DNA of 10,337 nucleotides from the NCBI GenBank assembly GCA_018376855.1, contig JAHAAN010000083.1, positions 1-10,337 of the forward strand, in the 5' to 3' direction. The translations under genes were made by a program, and so were the position numbers. The stretch comes from Clostridiales bacterium (GTDB lineage: Bacteria; Bacillota; Clostridia; Christensenellales; QALW01). Shown here in pieces: positions 6,130 through 10,337 of the stretch (the first letter of the stretch is position 1; every line of letters starts with the position of its first letter). The notes beneath the pieces were generated by a model. It searched no databases and was not told where the DNA came from. It saw only the letters and a program-made list of their open reading frames with translations.

Positions 6130-7008
6130 TTATTTTTCACAAATCACACGGTACCGCTCCGGACGGCGATCCCGAAAGATCCCCCAGCCGAGGCGATTTT
6201 CCGCCGCCGCATCTAAATCGAACTCCGCAGTAAGCACGGTCTCCTCATCTCTGCCGGCCGCCGCCGCCAGCCCGCCCGTTTCATCGGCAATAAAAGAGGA
6301 GCCGTAGAACACAAGCGCCGAGCTTTGCCCGCCGTTTTCCTCGCACGGCGCGACCTCCTCCCTGCCAATACGGTTCGCAGCGGCAAGCGGCATCAAATTG
6401 GCCGCCGCATGCCCCTGCATACAGCGCCGCCAATGCTCCATACTGTCGCAGCCGAGGATCGGCTCGCTCCCGATCGCCGTGGGATACAGCAGCATCTCCG
6501 CGCCCTCAAGCGCCAGCGCCCGCGCCGTTTCCGGAAACCACTGATCCCAGCAAATCCCAACGCCCACGCGTCCAAACGCCGTTTCCCAAACGCGAAAGCC
6601 CGTATCTCCGGGAACAAAATAAAACTTCTCCTGATAATAATGATCGTCAGGGATATGCGTCTTTCGGTATACGCCGAGCATCGCGCCGTCCGCGTCAATC
6701 ACGGCAACGGAATTAAACAGGCGGTTGCCGTCCTTTTCATAAAAGCTTACAGGAATGACCGCACCAATCTCCTTTGCAACGGCGCGAAATCGCCGCACCG
6801 CCGGATTTTTTTCCGGCTCCTGCGCATAACGGTAAAACTCATACCGCCGCTCCTGGCAGAAATACGGCCTTTCAAACAGCTCCGGAAGCAGGATTACATT
6901 CGCTCCCGCCGCAGCCGCGCGGCGCGCCAGCTCCTCCGCATGCTCCAAATTTTTTGCCGCATCCGCACAGCAGCGCATCTGCACCGCGCCGATCGTTACC
7001 TTACGCAT
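6130..7008 (-). CDS. aguB: N-carbamoylputrescine amidase AguB
   Basis: 292 residues, nitrilase/carbon-nitrogen hydrolase superfamily, cytoplasmic. It hydrolyses N-carbamoylputrescine to putrescine, carbon dioxide and ammonia. The catalytic Glu-Lys-Cys triad is visible: Glu43 in ILLPELFERPYF, Lys116 in YRKTHIPDD and Cys153 in GICWDQWFPE. The RPYFCQ and HYYQEKFYF segments are typical of AguB rather than of other nitrilases. The start chosen is the ATG at 7008, which gives MRKVTIGAVQM and the usual family length. It is preceded by GGAGG nine bases upstream, within the end of aguA. An upstream in-frame start at 7164 would add 52 residues of out-of-frame aguA sequence and is rejected. The gene overlaps aguA by 8 bases, implying translational coupling and equal supply of the two consecutive enzymes. 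A strong terminator follows directly. Confidence 0.95.
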   Translation of the reverse strand: MRKVTIGAVQMRCCADAAKNLEHAEELARRAAAAGANVILLPELFERPYFCQERRYEFYRYAQEPEKNPAVRRFRAVAKEIGAVIPVSFYEKDGNRLFNSVAVIDADGAMLGVYRKTHIPDDHYYQEKFYFVPGDTGFRVWETAFGRVGVGICWDQWFPETARALALEGAEMLLYPTAIGSEPILGCDSMEHWRRCMQGHAAANLMPLAAANRIGREEVAPCEENGGQSSALVFYGSSFIADETGGLAAAAGRDEETVLTAEFDLDAAAENRLGWGIFRDRRPERYRVICEK

Positions 7009-8116
7009 GAATCTGTTCCTCCCCCGAAACCGGAATTTGTTGTGTAATGCAGTGGATATTTCCTCCGCCCAGCAGAATATCGCGCGCCGGGATGGGATAC
7101 ACGCGGCGCTGCGGAAACAGCTCCGCCAATATCCGAACCGCTTCCGCGTCGTTCTTATCCCCAAACTGAGGCACGATCACGCCGCCGTTTGAAATGTAAA
7201 AATTCACATAGCTTGCAGCCAGCCGCTCGCCCGCCTCGCGCCTGTCCTCGCCGTCCTCAAAGGCATAGCCGTCCAGCTCGTCCTCCCGCACGCGCACCGG
7301 CACGGCGGGAATCGGAAGCTTATGCACACGCAGGCTCCGCCCCCTTGCATCCCGCGCAGCCTCCAGCGTGTCAAGGCAGGCCTTGCTGAAGGCGTACTGC
7401 GGGTCGCTTTCATCGTCCGTCCACGCAAGCACGACCTCACCGGGGCGAACAAAGGCGCAGATATTATCCACATGCTCGTTCGTTTCATCCTGATAGATTC
7501 CGTGCGGAAGCCAAATCACCGTTTCCGCACCGAGATACGTCCGCAGCTTTTCTTCGATCTGCTCACGCGAAAGCTGCGGGTTCCGCCCTGCGCTAAGCAA
7601 GCAGGCCTCCGTGACCATCACCGTGCCTTCCCCGTCGGAATGGATCGAGCCGCCCTCCAGCACAAACGGATGCGCATCGTAGCAGTCCGCGCCGATCGCT
7701 TCACAAAACGCCGAAGCCACGGCGTCGTCCTTTTTCCAGTGGGAATACAACCCGTCGACCTCTCCGCCCCATGCGTTAAAGCGCCAATCAACACCCCTAA
7801 GCCCGCCGCGGCCGTTTACCACAAAGGTAGGGCCTACGTCGCGCGCCCACGCATCGTCGCTCTCCATGGGGATCACGCGGATCACCGGCGAAAGCATCGC
7901 ACGTGCGCTTTCAATGCAGTCTTCGCCGCAAAGCATCCACACCGTTTCGCTCTGCGCGATCGCCTCCGCAACGGCGGCAAACGCCTTGCGCGCAGCGATC
8001 GCCCCAAACGGCCATGAGCCGGGGCGCGAGGGCCAGATCATCAGGCAGCCCTGATGCGGCTGAAATTCCCCGGGCATATAAAACCCGTCCCGGGCGGGTA
8101 AAGATGACAGCTTCAT
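7001..8116 (-). CDS. aguA: Agmatine deiminase AguA
   Basis: 371 residues, full length for the family (agmatine/peptidylarginine-deiminase fold, a five-bladed pseudo-symmetric propeller). It converts agmatine and water to N-carbamoylputrescine and ammonia. Visible active-site motifs are DDAWARDVGPTF (87-98, Asp93), FVLEGGSIHSDGEGT (151-165, Glu154), DETNEHVDN (210-218, His215 and Asp217) and LLGGGNIHCITQQ (348-360) with the nucleophile Cys356. These fit agmatine deiminase rather than arginine deiminase. The start at 8116 has a good AAGGAGC ribosome binding site in the 14-base gap after nspC. It overlaps aguB by 8 bases. In this setting it most likely makes putrescine for spermidine synthesis. 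No carbamoyltransferase or antiporter gene of a catabolic agmatine operon is visible. Confidence 0.96.
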   Translation of the reverse strand: MKLSSLPARDGFYMPGEFQPHQGCLMIWPSRPGSWPFGAIAARKAFAAVAEAIAQSETVWMLCGEDCIESARAMLSPVIRVIPMESDDAWARDVGPTFVVNGRGGLRGVDWRFNAWGGEVDGLYSHWKKDDAVASAFCEAIGADCYDAHPFVLEGGSIHSDGEGTVMVTEACLLSAGRNPQLSREQIEEKLRTYLGAETVIWLPHGIYQDETNEHVDNICAFVRPGEVVLAWTDDESDPQYAFSKACLDTLEAARDARGRSLRVHKLPIPAVPVRVREDELDGYAFEDGEDRREAGERLAASYVNFYISNGGVIVPQFGDKNDAEAVRILAELFPQRRVYPIPARDILLGGGNIHCITQQIPVSGEEQIHA

Positions 8117-8130
8117 TCAAAAGCTCCTTA

Positions 8131-9255
8131 TCAGGAAAGTCGGTTTTTAAAATCCTCATAGCCAAAGGTTTTGATAATACGGCACTCTCCGCTCGCATCA
8201 CATGCCGCGATCGCAGGCAGCGGAATGCCGTTAAAGGTATTATTCTTCACCATGGAATAAATGGCCATATCCTCAAAGCACAGGCGATCTCCCACGGAAA
8301 CAGGCTTGTCAAAGGAATAATCCCCAATCACATCACCGGCCAAGCAGGTATAGGAGGAGAGCCGATAGGTATGCGCCTTTTCTCCGGGCATTCCGGAGCC
8401 TTTGAGCGGCGGACGGTACGGCATTTCCAGCACATCCGGCATATGGCAAGCCGCGGAAGCATCCAAAATCAGCGTAGAAACGCCGTGGTTTTCCACAATG
8501 TCCAACACTTCGGTGATCAGATAACCGGCGTTTAACGCTACCGCCTCGCCCGGCTCAAGATAAATCTCAACACCGTACTTCTGCTGCATGCGGCGAATAC
8601 ACTTCTTTAACAGCGGCAGATCGTAGTCCGCGCGGGTAATATGATGCCCGCCGCCCATATTCAGCCACTTCATGCGCGGCAGAACATGGCCGAACTTCTC
8701 CTCCACGGCATCCAATGTTTCGGCAAGCGCATCGGCGTTCTGCTCGCAGAGCGTATGAAAATGCAGCCCCTCCACGCCGTCAAGCAGATCTTCCCGAAAC
8801 TGCTCCGCCGTAACGCCCAGCCGACTGCCCGGCGCGCAGGGGTCGTAAATCGCATGCTCGCCCTGCGTGGAGCATTCGGGATTGATCCGAATTCCGATGC
8901 TGGCATTTTGGCAGCGGGAACGGTATTTTTGCAGCTGCGCAAAGGAGTTGAACACGATATGCCCGCAGATGGAAGCAATCTCATCAAAGTCAGCATCCTT
9001 ATAGGCAGGAGAGAAAATATGCGTTTCTCCCCCCATTTCCGAAGCGCCGAGCCGAGCCTCATACAGTCCGCTCGCCGTCGTTCCTGCCAAATAGCGCCCG
9101 ATCAGCGGATACTCCGCAAACGCAGAAAACGCCTTCTGCGCCAACAGCACCTTACAGCCCGTCTCCTCCTGCAAAGCACGCAGAACCCGCAGGTTTTCCT
9201 CCAGCCGCGCTTCGTCGATCACATAGCAGGGAGTGGGCAATTCCTGCATCCTCAT
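8131..9255 (-). CDS. nspC: Carboxynorspermidine/carboxyspermidine decarboxylase NspC
   Basis: 374 residues, a PLP-dependent enzyme of the alanine-racemase-fold (fold type III) decarboxylases, distant kin of ornithine and diaminopimelate decarboxylases. It decarboxylates carboxynorspermidine or carboxyspermidine to norspermidine or spermidine. Visible features are the N-terminal TPCYVID, the PLP lysine Lys41 in LLAQKAFS, the phosphate and cofactor region LNMGGGHHIT (198-207) and YLEPGEAVAL (232-241), the DASAACHMPDVLEMPYRP signature (265-282), and Cys304 in SYTCLAGDVIGDY as the likely catalytic cysteine. The ATG at 9255 overlaps the stop of the upstream gene (ATGA) and has GGAG 7 bases before it. 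A second in-frame ATG two codons later is a minor alternative. With the dehydrogenase upstream and aguAB downstream, carboxyspermidine is the expected substrate. Confidence 0.95.
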   Translation of the reverse strand: MRMQELPTPCYVIDEARLEENLRVLRALQEETGCKVLLAQKAFSAFAEYPLIGRYLAGTTASGLYEARLGASEMGGETHIFSPAYKDADFDEIASICGHIVFNSFAQLQKYRSRCQNASIGIRINPECSTQGEHAIYDPCAPGSRLGVTAEQFREDLLDGVEGLHFHTLCEQNADALAETLDAVEEKFGHVLPRMKWLNMGGGHHITRADYDLPLLKKCIRRMQQKYGVEIYLEPGEAVALNAGYLITEVLDIVENHGVSTLILDASAACHMPDVLEMPYRPPLKGSGMPGEKAHTYRLSSYTCLAGDVIGDYSFDKPVSVGDRLCFEDMAIYSMVKNNTFNGIPLPAIAACDASGECRIIKTFGYEDFKNRLS

Positions 9256-10337
9256 GCGTCCGCTCCCGTTTCCAGCACGATCGGCGCGGGATTCTCTTCA
9301 ACCACCCACGGCAGTCCCCACTTGTTCAGCGCCTCCATAAACGGATCGGGATCAAATTCCTCAGCGTTAAACACGCCGCTTCTGCGCCAGCGGCCGTCGG
9401 CCACCAGCATCGCGCCGATCATCGCAGGCACGCCCGTCGTGTAGGAGATCGCCTGACTGCCCACCTCGCGGTAGCATTCCTGATGGTCGCACACGTTATA
9501 AATATAAACCGTTTTCTTCTTACCGTCCTTCACACCGGTAAATATACAGCCGATATTCGTCTTGCCTACAGTGCGCGGGCCAAGCGACGCAGGATCAGGC
9601 AGCAGAGCCTTTAAGAACTGGATCGGAACGATCTTCGCGCCCTGAAAATCAATCGGCTCCGTGGACAGCATTCCCACATTCTCCAAGCACTTCATATGCG
9701 TCAGATAGCTTTGCCCAAAGGTCATGAAAAAGCGGATGCGCTTAACGCCGGGGATGTTTTTCGCCAAGGATTCGATCTCCTCGTGGTGCAGCAGATACAT
9801 ATCCTTCTCGCCGACCTGCGCAAAATCATACCGGCTCTTGATCGACATTGCGGGAACTTCCACCCACTTGCCGTTCTCCCAATAGGAGCCCGGCGCGGAA
9901 ACCTCACGAAGATTGATCTCGGGGTTAAAATTCGTGGCAAAGGGATAGCCGTGATCGCCGCCGTTGCAATCCAAAATATCAATCGTATGAATTTCATCAA
10001 AATAGTGTTTAAGCGCGTAAGCGGAATAAACGCTCGTCACGCCCGGATCAAAACCGGAGCCAAGCAGCGCCGTAAGTCCCGCTTTCTCAAAACGCTCGCG
10101 GTAAGCCCACTGCCATGAGTAATCAAAGTATGCCGTAAAGCCAAGCTCCTTGCAGCGCTTTTCATAAACCGCGCGCCATGCGGGATCATTGGTGTTTTCC
10201 GCTTCATAGTTGGCCGTGTCAACATAATGCACACCCGCAGCCAAACATGCGTCCATAATCGTCAGATCCTGATACGGCAGCGCCACGTTGAGCACGGCGT
10301 CAGGCGCATACGCGCGGATCAGCTCCGTAAGCGCGGG
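9252..10337 (-). CDS. Carboxy(nor)spermidine dehydrogenase, saccharopine dehydrogenase family (5' end outside window)
   Basis: 361 codons up to the right edge. The frame is still open there, so an estimated 40 residues, including the NAD(P)-binding Rossmann glycine motif, are missing. The first visible residues, PALTELIRAYAPDAVLNVAL, match the part of the Rossmann domain just before the conserved LPYQDLTIMDACL and GVHYVDTANYE segments. Later landmarks are LLGSGFDPGVTSVYSAYA, ILDCNGGDHGYPFATNF and SQAISYTTGVPAMIGAML. The family reductively condenses aspartate semialdehyde with putrescine (or diaminopropane) to form carboxyspermidine (or carboxynorspermidine), using NADPH. Members that share an operon with nspC have this role rather than acting on lysine/saccharopine. 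The gene ends in a 4-base overlap with nspC. The GTG at 10295 is internal, not the start. The operon promoter and any arginine decarboxylase gene would lie beyond the edge. Confidence 0.92.
   Translation of the reverse strand, partial: PALTELIRAYAPDAVLNVALPYQDLTIMDACLAAGVHYVDTANYEAENTNDPAWRAVYEKRCKELGFTAYFDYSWQWAYRERFEKAGLTALLGSGFDPGVTSVYSAYALKHYFDEIHTIDILDCNGGDHGYPFATNFNPEINLREVSAPGSYWENGKWVEVPAMSIKSRYDFAQVGEKDMYLLHHEEIESLAKNIPGVKRIRFFMTFGQSYLTHMKCLENVGMLSTEPIDFQGAKIVPIQFLKALLPDPASLGPRTVGKTNIGCIFTGVKDGKKKTVYIYNVCDHQECYREVGSQAISYTTGVPAMIGAMLVADGRWRRSGVFNAEEFDPDPFMEALNKWGLPWVVEENPAPIVLETGADA

Noticed and set aside
7009..7164. Upstream extension of aguB giving a 344-residue protein
   Set aside because: The extra 52 residues are aguA read in another frame. 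The ATG at 7008 has a GGAGG site and gives the standard family N-terminus and length.
7001..8116. Arginine deiminase or peptidylarginine deiminase as the identity of the 371-residue protein
   Set aside because: The length, the N-terminal GEFQPHQGCLMIWP and the GGGNIHCITQQ end fit agmatine deiminase, and the adjacent aguB supports it.
8131..9255. Diaminopimelate decarboxylase (LysA) as the identity of the PLP enzyme
   Set aside because: The DASAACHMPDVLEMPYRP signature and the coupling to a saccharopine-dehydrogenase-family gene are characteristic of NspC. The protein is also shorter than usual LysA.
1..10337. Mobile elements, CRISPR arrays, tRNA or rRNA genes
   Set aside because: I saw no transposase or integrase motifs, no regularly spaced direct repeats, and no recognisable tRNA or rRNA sequence on either strand.

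Overview
The window reads as bacterial chromosome, most likely from the Bacillota (Clostridia). The evidence is the RpoB/RpoC sequence type, strong GGAG-type ribosome binding sites, hairpin-plus-T-tract terminators, and a gut-Clostridia-style set of polyamine genes. This taxonomic reading is inferred from family resemblance; no search was run. Every supported gene lies on the minus strand, so transcription runs from high to low coordinates.

Polyamine operon (10337 down to 6130). Four tightly packed genes encode a carboxy(nor)spermidine dehydrogenase (5' end outside the window), carboxynorspermidine decarboxylase NspC, agmatine deiminase AguA and N-carbamoylputrescine amidase AguB. Together they convert agmatine to N-carbamoylputrescine to putrescine, and then putrescine plus aspartate semialdehyde to carboxyspermidine to spermidine. 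This is the S-adenosylmethionine-independent spermidine route. Junctions are a 4-nt overlap, a 14-nt gap and an 8-nt overlap. A 13-bp terminator hairpin (6085-6124) closes the operon.

Lipoprotein / glycosidase-like locus (5937 down to 4545). An extended -10 promoter precedes a lipoprotein signal peptide, a beta-sandwich-like part and a six-hairpin-glycosidase-like part. The coding sequence is broken twice by apparent single-base losses (near 5725 and near 5490). A bidirectional terminator (4423-4461) follows.

Non-coding region 4017-4544 (528 bases). From right to left it holds that terminator, a possible H-type pseudoknot (4257-4291), an 18-bp inverted repeat that overlaps a perfect TTGACA -35 box and is also terminator-like on the plus strand, a predicted rpoB promoter, and a 5' leader with an 11-bp hairpin whose 5' arm can pair alternatively with an upstream segment. 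rplJ/rplL, the usual upstream neighbours of rpoB, are not here.

rpoBC (4016 down to 1). rpoB is split into two overlapping open frames at about 2280. Roughly 60 residues of normally conserved sequence are missing there, and the remaining length requires a loss of 3n+1 bases. rpoC begins with TTG 37 bases after rpoB and runs off the window. A frameshifting deletion in an essential single-copy gene, next to a doubly frameshifted gene, points first to assembly or consensus errors. That should be settled before any biology is read into the breaks. The most interesting potentially real features are the RNA/DNA structures upstream of rpoB.
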